From: Aselliscus stoliczkanus
Taxonomy: Eukaryota > Chordata > Mammalia > Chiroptera > Hipposideridae
Reading direction: 5' to 3'
NCBI GenBank assembly: GCA_033961575.1
Contig: CM066735.1
Location: 31,143,501-31,207,500, forward strand
DNA: 64,000 nucleotides
The notes beneath the pieces are model-generated. The model did not search any database and was not told the DNA's origin. It saw nothing but the letters and a program-made list of their open reading frames with translations. Every line of letters begins with the position of its first letter. The stretch's first letter is position 1. Position numbers and translations under genes: made by a program. Positions 36,901 to 50,049 of the stretch are shown here, in pieces.

Positions 36901-39810
36901 TAAAATCTAGCTGAAAATATCTGGAGCAGGTAAGTAGACTACAGATGATCACTGAAAGCTGTTGGCAATAACAATCCCAGAGGTCCCTCTGTACACGTCT
37001 AAGAAACTGTCAAGAGGAGAATCCTGACAGCCAAGATGAGGAGGAAGCATCCAGTTGGGTAGTTTCCATTTTTCTTTTTTGTGAAAACATTTATCATCTC
37101 CAGTATTATTTGCACATATTGGTTAATTAATCTCAAAGTGACAAATTTTTCATTATTTGACAGATAATTAGATCTACAAATCTAGTTTAATAAAAGCACA
37201 CAGGAAATATTGTAAGCCAGTTTAATGATTGGCATTAGTTTTAAAGAAGAATGTGTTCTGGCTGAGCTGTTTCCTTATTAGAAATAGCCCTGTAGGAAAA
37301 TACTTTATAGATTAAGTGAAAGATCTTCTGTCCCAGAACATATGACAGTAATTTTCAACACTTTCCATTTCATGAATACCTTAAGGCTCCAGTGCTCTAA
37401 TTCCCTCAATCTTTATTAATTCACAAAAAGAGGTGTATCTTAATTTTCATGATGTGAAAAAGATGAAAGCCATGGACAGTTTCACAACCCTTCAGGAAAG
37501 AATTCCAAAATATTTAGACAGATTCTCTCTGAAATGGTGTACAACAGAGATAGTGGTCAGGAGAAGTCACAGGCTTTTTCGTTTATCTAATTTAACTTCA
37601 TATCTTTTTTCCAATCTTTTAAATTTACTGATCCAAATCCTAAGTCAGGAGTTCCAAGCTGACCATCAGTGTAAAAGTCAGGGGACGATTGGAAATCTTC
37701 AAAATATTTTAAAATTTCAGATAAATTATATATTTTACTAAGAAGTATGAATTCTTATGGGACTTTTGATTTTCAAAAAGACTATTATTACTAAAGCAGA
37801 TTATATGACGATGTATCTTTTTATAAGCTTTTTACTTCAATTTTCTATTATGAGTAAAGTAATTTCTATGAAATTTCTACATATTTTATATATGTAAAGT
37901 GTGTTTTAAATTTTAAGGGAAATGTACTGTGAAACTTTATAAGTATATAATCTTTAAGTAAACCTTATTAATTTTTCTTGGCTCCTAGTAAAATCTAGAT
38001 CTCTATTCACCCTCATTTTTAATATTCTGTGAAAGGAAAATTTTACTACACTGAAAAGCTATTTTAGGGTTAAACACACACGTGTGCATGCACACACATA
38101 CACACTTAAGGTTCAAACTCTAGAAATTGAACGTAAGAGGTTATACTTTATCCTGTAAAGTCGTTACAAATTAGGTGAAACCCAGTGATGAAATAAATTG
38201 CTGTGTTTTATTTTAAAATATGTGTGTACATACAGATAGTATTATATATACAAATACACATTCTCACTTATAATAATGCATTGTTGTTTAATATCAGGAA
38301 AAAGGAACTCCAATTATGAATAAGATAGATTGCTCTATTACATCAAGGGAAAACATTGTTCATTGATTTATTTCCCTTTCTGATTTATTTTCTCTTATGT
38401 TTAACTTTCAGAAGTGTTTTTTTTCCTGAAATACAATAATGTTTGCTTTATAAAAGTACACTGTGATCTTGATTCAGTTACTTTTAGGTAGTTTATAGCT
38501 CAACCTTTGAAAAGATACAGCAATTTTCCAAGAGGTTATTTGTGTATTGGTCATTGACCTTGTGCCAAATTAAGTAGAACTGGAGTGGAATCAAATGGAA
38601 TTGGATGTAGGAGTAATGAAATTGAACAATAGAGGTATAGCGTAATTAGATGTGTTTTTATATTCGTCCTCTCATTCAGTAGGTGTGTCATGTTTGGCAA
38701 GTCATTTAACCTCTCTGGGCTTCAGTTTCCTCATCTTTCCAAGGAAGGGATATAGCCAGTTGGTTTCCCTAGGAAGCACACTCTGAGATAGAGACTGGCA
38801 TGCATCATGTGTAATATGGAATGTGCTTAGGATTAACACTTGTGGGAAAGAGAGAAGAGAAGCAGAATTTGGCAGAAGGAGAAACAGGATTGTGACACAG
38901 TCTTAATGGAATGCAAAATAGTCCTAATGAAATACATTTTTTTCCCTACTAGATAACATATTTTCTTCAATAATTAAATAAATTTTTATTTGGATATTAA
39001 GAAAATAAAAATTTTTGTGTTAATAGAATGCAGCTCATGGATTTTACAAGAGGACTATTTGCTTAACTCCTCTATTAGGAGTAATACGTATATCAACATG
39101 AATTTCTAACTGGAAAGTGCTGTTTTAATTTATATTATATAACATCATTATATGAAAATTTTAAAATAATGACCCTTATGGAGAAAGGTTTTTAGTTGAA
39201 ATTAATTTCATGACATTTAAAAGTTAGGAAATGTTCAATTAACATGTTAAGTGAGATTAATTTTAAATATCAATACTTTTTTAAAAACATTTTTCCTGTA
39301 ATGACTTCAAGTTGTTTTACAAATTAAAATAAGCTTATTTCTACACTTTACACAGAATCTCAAGTTGGACTATAAAAAATCCAAATTACTCTCAGATTAT
39401 GTTTTGTTTTGTTTTTTTATAGTCAGGTAAGTGGCAGTAATATAATAGTTGGAATAATAAACTGATGTTATAATCCTAGAGATTAGAATGCTCAAAATAG
39501 ATCTTAATTAATTGAGATTGGAGATATGGGCAGTTTATGAACTATGCAACCAAACTATGCAAATCCAGATCAAACCAAACAAAACCAAATACAATAAAAA
39601 CAAATTGTTTTGATTTTGAAATTTTAATTTAAAGGAAAATTCAAGTGATTTGCTTAGTACTATGCCACATATTTCAATTGAACAATTTGAAGGACTCTAA
39701 TCAGCACAAATTGCTACTCTCCTCAATCTAGGGGAGTTAATACTTGGCTTCCTTAGCAATGTTTTCTTTTGTATTTCTTTATTCCTACTTATAAAAATGA
39801 CAATAACCTG

Positions 39811-39849
<39 letters not shown>

Positions 39850-40275
39850 TTGAAATCTACATTGCCTGGCAATAAATATAATTGTTAGTATGTGTTCCAA
39901 TCTTACTAATGTATTTACCCATTCTTTAATTAAATCATAGAAAATATGTGTAGAGTATGAAGTTTTTAATCACATTAAACACACAACACAGGAAACCACA
40001 CCTCCTGTGTTTGATTGGACATGTGAATCCACTTCAAATGAGTAAGATAGCAAAATAACAGAGATAGTGTATTATTCATATATATTTGTCTCTATATCCA
40101 ACTCATGTGTCTATTATAATGCCTAGAAATGAGCTGGTATTCAATAAATGTTATTACACAAAGTTTACTTAAAATGGAGTAACCTGGAGTTTTCTGTCCT
40201 TTTTTTTTTTTAAAAAAAATGAAATGCATCTATTTTTTAGTAGTGCAAAATGGTGTGAATTTTGGAGTGTCATAC
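33981..40275 (-). other. ANXA10 intron 6
   Basis: AT-rich intron of 6.3 kb. It holds an L2/L3-like stretch (about 36230-36530), a (TA)/(CA) repeat at 35735-35820, a MIR fragment at 38660-38745, and (CA)n at 39814-39845. A segment at 34740-35400 is richer in G+C, ends AATAAACCTATAAATG, and could not be assigned. Confidence 0.5.
39814..39845. repeat. (CA)n microsatellite
   Basis: About 16 CA units in ANXA10 intron 6. Confidence 0.96.
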
Positions 40276-40355
40276 CTGGATCAAGTTCATGAGAGTATCT
40301 CTGAAGTGTCCTGAAGTCACTGAGTAAATGTCCTCTTGAAGGTTACTGCTGTATT
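40276..40355 (-). CDS. ANXA10: ANXA10 exon 6, end of annexin repeat 2
   Basis: Eighty bases. The split glutamine codon is completed, followed by YSSNLQEDIYSVTSGHFRDT and LMNLIQ. Human reads YSNNLQEDIYSETSGHFRDTLMNLVQ in this stretch. Acceptor CTTCTTCAG, donor GTATGA. Confidence 0.96.
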
Positions 40356-41356
40356 CTGAAGAAGAAAACATCCATGTTAAAGGTATGATTTACTATAGAA
40401 CCACCTAGCAATGCACTTTGAATAAGTTAATGGTATTGCTCCAGCTGCAAGTGAAAAATACAGGAAATACAATCAATCGGCGACATTTCTTTGCCTTTCA
40501 CTATCTTCTACTCAGATGGAGCCAGTAAACAGTTCACCAAAGAAATCAGACACCTAACAATATCATAGGCACCGGTCTGTTTTCTTAAGAAATAATATCT
40601 TTATTCCAAAGTTGAAAAACATTAGAAGTCATTTTACATTCTCTGGTGCTCAAAACTCAGAATTAGGCATTCTATTTCCATAGACAGTTGCTCAGCCCGG
40701 AGCTTTTCCCAAGTGCTTTATTTTATTTTAATATTTTAAGTGGAGGTTCTTCATTCCCCTTGAGAAAGTCCTACTTTTGTTCAAATGCAATATAGCTGAC
40801 TGTCTGGAACTTTTTCTTGACATTCAATGTCACATTATACGTGATGGGATGGAATTTATGGCATTAAACCTTTCTAAAAATGAAAATAATTAACCTTTCT
40901 ATTTTTAAAATGTGTAAAAATCTGATTTTGAGGTAGATTACAGTGATTATGAAATTTATGAGAACTGAAGTTATTCCCATATTTGTAGAATCCGTTGAGT
41001 GATTATTACACTTTACTTTGTTTTGTCTATATACCTGGTCTCTGCTGGGTAAGAGATAAAATAGTCCCTGAACCACTGTGTTGGGCACTTGCCTATCTTA
41101 ATATAAACATTCACTGGACAGAAACTTGTAATTGTTTTCCCGTAAAATTTGCTTAATTGATTGTGTAGGTAATTGTTTCATTTTTAATCATACATTTTGC
41201 TTAGTGAGTTAATGGGTCTTGAGTGAGTGCTATTTGAAATATAGGAGTGTCATAAAAATTCTTTAAAATACATAAACTGGAGTATTTTGTGTGTTATCTG
41301 AAAAGTATAAAGTTTATACGTGTGTAAAATATATGTACATATGTATATTTTCTTAC

Positions 41357-41447
41357 GAAAACAGTAGGCTTCTCGTATCTGGAAAATTTCTCCATTTGTT
41401 CTTGAAGCTAATATATCAATGAGGCAATTCTCTTCAGTGCTCACCCC
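41357..41447 (-). CDS. ANXA10: ANXA10 exon 5, annexin repeat 2 calcium-site region
   Basis: Thirty codons plus one base, starting GVSTEENCLIDILASRTNGE and ending IFQIREAYCF. In human ANXA10 the first residues are GVGTDENC, the type II calcium loop. Here the second glycine is serine and the aspartate is glutamate. Acceptor GTCTTTCCAG, donor GTAAGA. Confidence 0.96.
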
Positions 41448-42893
41448 CTGGAAAGACAGAGAAAGAGAGAAATATAAAGGCATTTGTATTGGGAATAATA
41501 GTGCACCTTATGTTGTCTAAAGGGATACAGCATTCCTGGAATTCTGAGATGTGGCAGAGAGGAAAGAGTGTTTGGGACCAAGATAGGCCCAGTTCAGTTG
41601 TGGCTCTGCTATTTACCAGCTGTTGGATGCCAAGAAGATAATGTTTCCTGAAACTGTTCTTTCATTCAGAACAAAACAGCATACGCATTACTAAATAATG
41701 TAGAAAAAAAGATGTTTAAATAATGCTTATAATACCATTTTGTGTATGTGTGTGTGCTAGGATATCAGTTTTTTGGCAAGTTGAAATTGCAACCTGCGTC
41801 TCCTAGTTTCTCAAGGATATTTGAGGGACCCCTCCCTGCCTCTCCCTAGATATGGAATTTTGTACCACTTGCCTAAACATTCAGACTGCGTATTTTCTAT
41901 GGTCTCTTACAACCATGTGCATAAATTCTTCTCTAACAGTGGTTTTAGAAAAAACAAACACATCTTTTTCAGGAGAGCTTCAGAAATCCTTACTATTTTA
42001 ACAGATATTGATAAAATAGCACAGTTTTATCTAAACAGTAACATATGATTTTCTTATAGTTTTTAGTCACATAATTTTGCAAGAAGATAGGAACTTTAAA
42101 TATAAACAATTAGTTGAAATTCATGTAAATTTTATACAATGGCTATTCTGATCTGCACATGTATGTTGACCAAAGCCCAGGTTCCCGGAATTTTTTTCTC
42201 CTTTCCTCTTTCCTGTCAAACATTGTTTACAGATTGTGGTAATCTGGTCATTGGTAGTCATCATACTGGAATAATTTAAACAGTTCTGAAAGTGTTTTAT
42301 ATCAACATTTGGAAAGATGTAAAAGCCTTTTTCCCCCATCCCTGGCCAACAAAACCTCTAACAAATCTGCAGTCAATTTATTTCGTAGGAATGACTTTCC
42401 TGTGAGAAAGAATGATTCTAATTTTTCAGAAGTAAAATTCTGATACATTTGAGCAATAATTTATGTAGAGCGTTAACTTAATAGAAGAAAAATATTCAAA
42501 TAAAGATATCTATAAAAAAATTTTCCCTGACTCAGTATCTCATTTTTACTTAGCTCCATTTTTACAAATAATTTAAAGAGGTTTACATGACATGGGGAGG
42601 GACAAATCTTAATGGTCCCTGAAGTTTACTTTTTTTCCTTTTGGTAGCTAAGCTGAACTAACGAGTTTGAGTTTGCACGACCAAAGAACAGGCTAATTGT
42701 AGCCTGTGGTCCCTGAGACCCCCTCTTCCTAACAGATCCACTACCCCTGACCACAGCATTTCCATTGTTTTATCTTTGTTCAGATATTCCTTCCCCTTCC
42801 CTGATTTCATGTAGCAACATCACAGACAATTCCTCCTCTACTGAAATATCAGCCTGTACCTGTCACAGGGGTATTTTTGCATTGGACCACTAC

Positions 42894-43007
42894 CTTCATA
42901 GCGTGCCAGAGTTCATGAGCATCATAAGACGGTGGTGGGTACATGAGACCAACCATAACATCTTTGAAGTGATCTGAAAGCTTCTCCTTCAGGTCGCCGA
43001 TCAGGTC
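42894..43007 (-). CDS. ANXA10: ANXA10 exon 4, end of repeat 1 and start of repeat 2
   Basis: Thirty-eight codons in phase 0: DLIGDLKEKLSDHFKDVMVG then LMYPPPSYDAHELWHAMK. Human has the same MYPPPLYDAHELWHAMK ending. Acceptor CCCTTCGTAG, donor GTAGTG. It lies 19 kb from exon 3, the largest intron in the window. Confidence 0.96.
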
Positions 43008-43068
43008 CTACGAAGGGGGGGAAAAATACTTTGATTATATCAGGTACCAATTTTACAAGAGAAACAGG

Positions 43069-43186
43069 ATTATGCTATTCTTTTTTTTAAAGAGGGCAGT
43101 GTTACTGGCCCTCACATGTGGGATCCGAACCTGGGTTGCTGGCGTTCCCAAGCCAGCTCCCAACCACTGCACCACTCTGCCGGCCC
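43069..43186 (-). mobile_element. tRNA-derived SINE (type 1), antisense
   Basis: Same family as 17368. AAGAGAAACAGG occurs at 43057-43068 and 43187-43198, a 12-bp TSD. On the minus strand a 12-base non-A extension follows the A-tail before the TSD. It lies 62 bases inside the intron, upstream of the acceptor of ANXA10 exon 4. Confidence 0.9.
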
Positions 43187-44119
43187 AAGAGAAACAGGGT
43201 AATTGCAGAAAGTCTTCTAGTAAAATTTCCTTTTCCATGTCATTTTACATAATAACAAATATGGTTTTGATTCACATGTATGTACATGTGTCTCACGAGA
43301 TGATGGACTTTGAGGGTTTGAAAATGGCTGACATAATCACATCTCTCTATGAGATGTCATCTATATGGACATTTTATAAACAGAATAATATTATTTCCCT
43401 AATCTCAACTTCAATCCTCTTTTGACGTCATTATGAAAATAAATAAAAGTTAAAGCCTAAAAACATTTTAGTTACGACTTAGTTTTGTGTAGAATTAATG
43501 AAACATTAATCCCTAAATAAAATATGCTTTTTATTTTATTTTATTCCATTATTGTAGCAGCCTCTCTTAGCAAGGGGATCCTAATTACACTTATTGCCAA
43601 AAAGCTTGTATAAATTATTTAAGTAATTTTAGTGCTTTCGCCAAATAGCGCCATTAATACATTTATTTAAAATATTGAAAGTTAAACACTCGCAGAGAAA
43701 CATACTGAATTTTTGTCCGTTTTTGGACTTTTATTTTACTAGTATAGAGTGAATATTTAAAAACATATATATTAAATTTATCATTTGTAAAGTTAAAAAC
43801 ATTTAAAAGATGTTTAATATTTATAATTTCTTGCTGAAATGTATAGAGTATATTCAGTTTTACTTTAAAATATGTATGCAGTATTTTAGATGTGAGGTGG
43901 TTCAATAATAGAATTCAAGTGAAAGATCCCAGTGAGGGATAATACACTTTAATAGAATAAAAACAAAATAGTTATAAGTTTTATTTTATTTAGCAATGTG
44001 ACAGCACCTTTTCTATACTGTAATTTTCCTTTTTAGCACATAAAAACATGCATCCACATAGTGGTAACTGGTAATACAGAAAATCTATTGAATTTTTGCT
44101 AGGGTCAATGCAATTCATT

Positions 44120-44510
44120 TAATGAGCAATTATGTCCAGAGTTGTGTCAGGTGCTGAGAGCATATATAAGAAGCATAAAATCTCCTCTTTCATGAGCTTA
44201 TGTTCTACTTAATTCCCTCATTATTTACCATTGGCTTTTTCTAATTCCTTTACCAAATATTTGTTAAGGTCATATTACGAGCCAGACACTTGTCTAGTTA
44301 CTGGGGCTACAGCAATAAACAAAACAGATAGGAACATATGACCTTGTAAAGCTTATAGTCTCATGTACACAGGAGTTTAATTAATATTTTTTGAATGAAA
44401 GATTGCAGTTACTCAGCAGGTATTTATTTACTACTGTTTCCCAGACATAGTGGTAAGTGCAGGAGAAATAAAATAGAGTCTCTGTTTTCAAGATTCACAT
44501 TGCATAAACC
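44120..44510 (+). repeat. MIR/L2-like fragments
   Basis: Three successive fragments with the CAGGTGCTGAGAGCATATA or CTGGGGCTACAGCAATAAAC type block, typical of old SINE/LINE relics. Confidence 0.5.
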
Positions 44511-44709
44511 CGAGATAACATACATAAAAAATGTGAGTTAATATAGTTTCTAAGGCTTTCAATATCATTTTTCACATGATAAGATCCTAAAGCAGTAGTA
44601 AAAGAGGGTTAAAATAATCCAGTTAAGAAATCAGAATAGATTCATAGGATTAGGGGAGTGGGACATGTTTAGACAAGCAAGGCCAAGTAGCATTGCGATA
44701 GGAGTCAGA

Positions 44710-45500
44710 AGAACCATTTGTGATGGTTCATTTTATGGGTCAGTGTGCCTCAGCCATAGTACCCAGCTATTTGGTCAAACATTATTCTAGATGTTTCTAT
44801 GAATGTGTTTTTTAGATGAGATTAACATTTAAATCAGTAGTCTTTGAATATATTATTCTCCGTATTGTGAGTGGGCCTCATTCAGTCAGTTGAAAGCCTC
44901 AACACAAATAGACTGAACTCCATGGAAGAAAGAAGACTTCTGCCAACAGACAACCTTTGGAACTGAACAGCAACTCATCCCTGAGTCTCAAGTCTGCCAG
45001 CCTACCACACTGGTCTCTACAATCACGTGAGCTAATTCCTTAAAATCTCTCCCTTTGTATATTTATATCTAGGATAGATATATGAAAAGAAGAAATGGAG
45101 AAACAAGAAGAGTATGTATGTATGTATGTATGTATGTATGTATGTATGTATGTATTTTTTGGTGTGCGGAGGGCAGAGAGGATGATGGGTTGGGATGCAC
45201 TGAGCATCAATTAGGAGTAGCTCAGAGAAAGGCCAACCAGGCCCAGCCGGCAGAGCAGCTGCCGCACCTTACTCTCCCCAGTGGAAGCCCAGTCTTGCGC
45301 GATCTCGGGGGTTCTATGGGACCTGCCTGGGATTCCTGTCATGAGAAGCACCTGCGTGTCTCAGTGAGGAGGCTCCTTGTTTTAGACTCATCAGAGGAAT
45401 CTGGCTCACACCACCTGCCAAGCAAATATGTCCAGAAAAGTGTACATATTCTGTTTGGTTATGTTTCTCTGGAAAACCCTGACATGTACAAGATTCAAGA
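44710..45500 (+). mobile_element. Old LTR-like repeat, split by an insertion
   Basis: The left part carries TTTGGTCAAACATTATTCT and GATGAGATTAACATTTAAAT. The right end carries GGTTATGTTTCTCTGGAAAA CCCTGACA-type sequence near 45455-45485. Both ends belong to one ancient LTR type. Between them lie a (GTAT)n run (45112-45155) and about 290 bases of GC-richer sequence. Confidence 0.55.
45112..45155 (+). repeat. (GTAT)n microsatellite
   Basis: About eleven GTAT units. Confidence 0.97.
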
Positions 45501-47619
45501 AGGTAAATTGGTTGGTAAAAGTATGGGGTCAGGGGTAATCCTGTATCTATCTGTGTGTTTGCATTTGTGGTATGAATAAGTCAATCTGGAGAGACTGAAA
45601 GATCCATTTGGCGAAAAGATGGATATTAATTTAGCCTTATGGTGCAGCATTGTGTGAGATTGTGGATCTTTGTCCCCGTGGAAATTCAGGAACCAGGGCA
45701 GCTTTTGGTGACAAAGGAACTCTAAGCCTATGGTCCGTTAATTCAGCGAATAATTATGACTTCTTGAAATGATGATATTCTCAATATGTATCACCAAGAA
45801 ATATGGACCTTAAGTAATATTAGCTATTTTAACTTGAATGTCTGCCCCTTTCAAACTTTCTAAATGTGGTATCTCTTATATAAGAAAAGACTTGTGCCCT
45901 TAGAATTATTCCCTTAAATAATTTCCAGTGTGTTACTTTGTTGTTTTAAAAGTCTACAATACACCTGTTTCTTTTCTTAATGGACCCTCCCGTGTAAAAG
46001 TTTTTGAAAAATCCATTTAAAAGGAATCAGATGTCTTCTATTTTAGTAGTTTTTAGCATTTTGTCCCCATACTAGTATACCTTAGGAAAATTATGCATGC
46101 CACATTAGAATTGGTGCCATAAAATAATGCTTCTTTAATAGGGCTGGGAATGGGGGCCAGGTGGGAATTTCAGGTGGGAGGAATAGTTTGTAAAGTTATT
46201 CAGGTAGGCTTAATATACTATCCTGTTTGGAGGTGGAATTTCTCTTCTTTTACTCCTACTGAACATTACTGAAATGGGTAAAAAAAACCCAACAGTATAT
46301 ACTCACTTAAGCAAAGCTATAATCTAGTATATTATTAAAGGCCAAAATCAGGCTCTTTTGGAAAGTTCATTGAGGCTCATAGACTTGTAGAAATTCATTA
46401 AAGAGAGATAATATCAATAAAATGAGGGTGCATGGACAGTGTAGATCTGAGCTAAATCTTGAAAGATGAGGTGGGATTTAGTTAGGCAAAGCATAGAAGA
46501 CATCAGTAAGAGGCAATATTTAAAAACAGAGAAGGTGCTGGTCTGGGTAGAACAGAATGTGCATATGAAAGGGATAAGCTAGCTCTAAATAAATGTTGAA
46601 TGGATTTGAAATCTAAATGTTTTCAAAGAGACTTTGGATGTCAGGTATCCTTATGTCCATTCTAGTTCAGAGTGGAAAGGTCCTAATAATGGAAATTCAA
46701 GCAGGTCAGGAAGAAAGAATGTGATGTTAATAATAACCACTAATATTCATTATTTACTGTCAGACAGGATTCAGAGCATTAGAATTGTAATGATTCATTA
46801 CAAAGCCCTGTGAATTAGGAACTGGAACCATCCTTCTAAATAGATGAGAAAACTGTGGCAACTAGAGCTTAAGTAGCAAGTTCCATAAAATTCAACAAGT
46901 AAGTGATGGAGCGTGGATTTTAAATCAAGCAGTTTGGCCTTCTAGCCTTTTTAAAATATGTTCTGTAGGCCATAGAAAGCTACTAGTCATATATCAGCAG
47001 TGTGATGAACATAATATATAGGTGATAAATGTAGCATTCAAATTTAGTGGCAGTGCTTTGAAGGTTTAAATGCAAATAAATCAATAATGATACTTGGCAG
47101 TTGATGGAAAACTGGAACTATTAGAATTATCATCTCTTTTATGATCCTTCCTTTAATTTTAAGTGAGTTGATTATTCTTTGCCAGTGTGGCTCTATTTTC
47201 ACATTTATTATACTAGATTTTAATGATGACCACATTATTTGCATTTATTTACCCCGAAAGTCTGCCAAGACATGGGCTTTCTCATAATTTTTCTTAAATT
47301 CATCATTTGGCTGTAGCACACTGCTGAATATACAAAGTGTGCAGAGTATAAATTATATATAATATACAAATGTATAAACAAGTGAAAGAATAAACAAATG
47401 TGGAAAGAGAAAACCCCTAATTTACTGATATTTAAAAGATAAAGGAAATGTTCAGGCTGAAGATTACCTGGGCATTGCAGATGTCTTTTATTTAATCTTT
47501 ATTCATATTTCTCTGATCACTGTCTCTCTCACACATTTATGACAACAATCTTCCTTTACTTTGTTTGCTAACACTGAACACCTCTGTATGTGTTCCACTA
47601 TAGTCCAAGATTGGTAATG

Positions 47620-47636
47620 CCACTAGATGGCGATGG
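47620..47636 (+). promoter_or_regulatory. CTCF-like motif
   Basis: CCACTAGATGGCGATGG fits the CTCF core CCRSYAGRKGGCRSY at nearly all positions. It lies in ANXA10's large third intron, just left of a (GT)n run. Occupancy is unknown. Confidence 0.45.
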
Positions 47637-47661
47637 TGTATATATATTTTTGTAACTCAGG

Positions 47662-47664
47662 GGT

Positions 47665-47709
<45 letters not shown>
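47662..47709. repeat. (GT)n microsatellite
   Basis: About 20 GT units with one interruption. Confidence 0.97.
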
Positions 47710-47710
<1 letters not shown>

Positions 47711-47804
47711 ATGCCTATAGTAAACTGATTTTATAAAAGATTTCAGTGAAATTATATAATTTCATGAAAGAAACAGTATCAGATATCATCTAATGCCGTT
47801 AGAC

Positions 47805-48005
47805 TGTACAGGTTCTGGGTAGAATGTTTAGGTTTGAATCCTGGCTGTGCAGTGTACCAGCTGTCATTATCCTGTTTGTGTCTGCTTCCCTATCTGCAAA
47901 GTGAAAATAATAGCAGCACCTACCTCAGAGGCTTGATCTAAGTATAAAACTATTTAAGTTAGGTGACATTCTTACAATATTTTTTGGTACATATCAGGTA
48001 CTCAA
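47805..48005 (+). repeat. MIR
   Basis: GGTTTGAATCCTGGCTGTGC, CTATCTGCAAAGTGAAAATA and a TACATATCAGGTACTCA end are MIR hallmarks. Confidence 0.85.
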
Positions 48006-48229
48006 AAATGTCTTTTTCCAAAAAAAATTAAGTAATTTGCTACAGATCAAAAATGGTTGATACTAGATTATTCCCGTGTCTCTTCCCCTCCTTCACCTCA
48101 GAAGTTTATTATATTATATTTCTCACAACTTTTACAATATCCAATTGTCAGTAAATTCATTTGTCTCTAACTTACAAATACATGCAGAAACTTTTTTACT
48201 ATTTTTATTGCTTCAATCCTTTTCCAGGC

Positions 48230-48975
48230 CATCACCATCACTCTCCTATATTAATGTAATAATCTTCACATGAGTCTCCCTTGTGTCCTTGCACCCTACA
48301 GGCTCCCCTCAACACATCTGAGAGTGTGATCCCGTAAAAATACAGATCAGATTAGTCACATCTCTGCTCTTAATGCCATTTCTCACTCTAAACTCCAGGA
48401 TAAACCACAATGACTTTTGTGTAGTTGGTCTCAGGATAAAGTGAACGATCCAGGTGTTTTATTTCATGCAAATGTCAAAGTTGTTACAATGCTTCACAAG
48501 GTACATGACATGTTCTTGGTCATTGCTCTGCAGTCACCTCCTTCTACTCTTTTCCTTGCTTCTGATTTCACAGTAAGTGGGCTTCTTACTGATGCTAGAA
48601 TAGCAGACCTGCTCCCATCTCAGGGCCTTTCTTTTGCCCTTCACTCTTCCTTGAATGTCCTTCCTCCAGATATTCAAATGGCTCACATTTCTCTGCCTGT
48701 GTCATGAAGCCTGACTGTGTCACACTGTTTAAAATTACACCTGGTCCCCCAACACTTCCTTTATTTCTCACCAAGCTTCTTCTCTTTTTCTTTCCTCCAC
48801 AGCATTTATTAACCTCTGACATGACACATGTACTAATTTTTATCTGTGTCACCCAGAGAATATAAGCTCCTTCATGACAGGGCATTTGGTCTGTTTTATT
48901 CATGGCTCTTTCTCTGGCCCATAGAAATGTGCCTGCCACACAGTAAGCACTTGCAAAATATGTATAAAATAAATG
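48230..48975 (+). repeat. L2, 3' half
   Basis: Long ordered match to the L2 3' region: a CTTGAATGTCCTTCCTCC block, CCACAGCATTTATTAACC, TATAAGCTCCTTCATGACAG and a final AATAAATGAAAGCATGAG. The frames at 48417-49005 are relics of this element, not a gene. Confidence 0.8.
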
Positions 48976-50049
48976 AAAGCATGAGAACCACTTGTAATTC
49001 AACAATTATTTGTTTGGAGTCATTCTTGGCTGTTCAAAGATAAACAAGTGAAAAGTCCCTATCCTTAAGCAGTTTTATTCAGTGGAGGCGGCAGAAACAC
49101 AGGAATTAAAATTTCCCTGCAATGCCAAAGTGTTAAGTGGTATAGCAGTGGAAATATTAATAATATATTATCAGGACATCAAGAAGGAGATAGTACTTTC
49201 AGTTGGGAAGGTAAATATTGAATAATATGTTTAAATAGCTAAACTTTGTTAGTTCAAAGAGGAACCTTCCAATAGGTTCTCAAATTAGAGTCTTAAGTTC
49301 TCACTTGGAGTTATATAAATAACTTTGCAGAGGCAACTTTTGGAGTGTGACTTTCCCCAGCCTGACTGTCTCGTTGTTGTTTGCCAAAGCCTTGACTTCA
49401 AGGGACTCTTTGGAAATCACAGCTTGGCCTTGCATTAAGCTAATGAGCACTTTTCAAACTGAGCTGTTCTAGGCTGCTGATGAAACTGCATGTTTTACCC
49501 ATGTTGCCGCTCTTCTGACCACTCTATTAAAACTGAAATTGAAATGGCAGTTTCTTCCTTGTTCCTCTTTCTTTCATTTAATTATGTGTGATCAGGGATG
49601 AGAAGTAAAAAAATGACTGACATTTTGCATGTCTGGATATGCTCAGGGGAACAGTTTTGTATGCTTTTAACTTATATGCCTTTTTCTATCATTGTAAAAA
49701 ATAATATTGGCTGTTTAAGCACCCAGTGATATAGGCATATATAAAGTTTAACTTATAATTTGTCTGAATTCTACATACCCAAATATTTACTGTATAAATA
49801 CTCGCACAATTTTATATTATGGGAACATTTGTCAAGCTGTTTTATCACTTCACAGTGGTAAGTGAATATTTTGAACAGCTTTGCTTTAGAGATGTTTTCA
49901 CAGTTTAATGGTTCAGTTTTCAGTGGAAATTTGAATTGTTAATTTTTATCTGATAATTATGGAGAATCCGGGAAAATCAGTATATGAAAGCTAAAGTTCC
50001 CCTCTCCCCCCAAAACATAAATATAACATTCCTTCAAAACTATACTTGA

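Noticed and set aside
48417..49005. 96-aa (+) and 136-aa (-) frames
   Set aside because: They lie in an L2 3' region and show no gene-like features.
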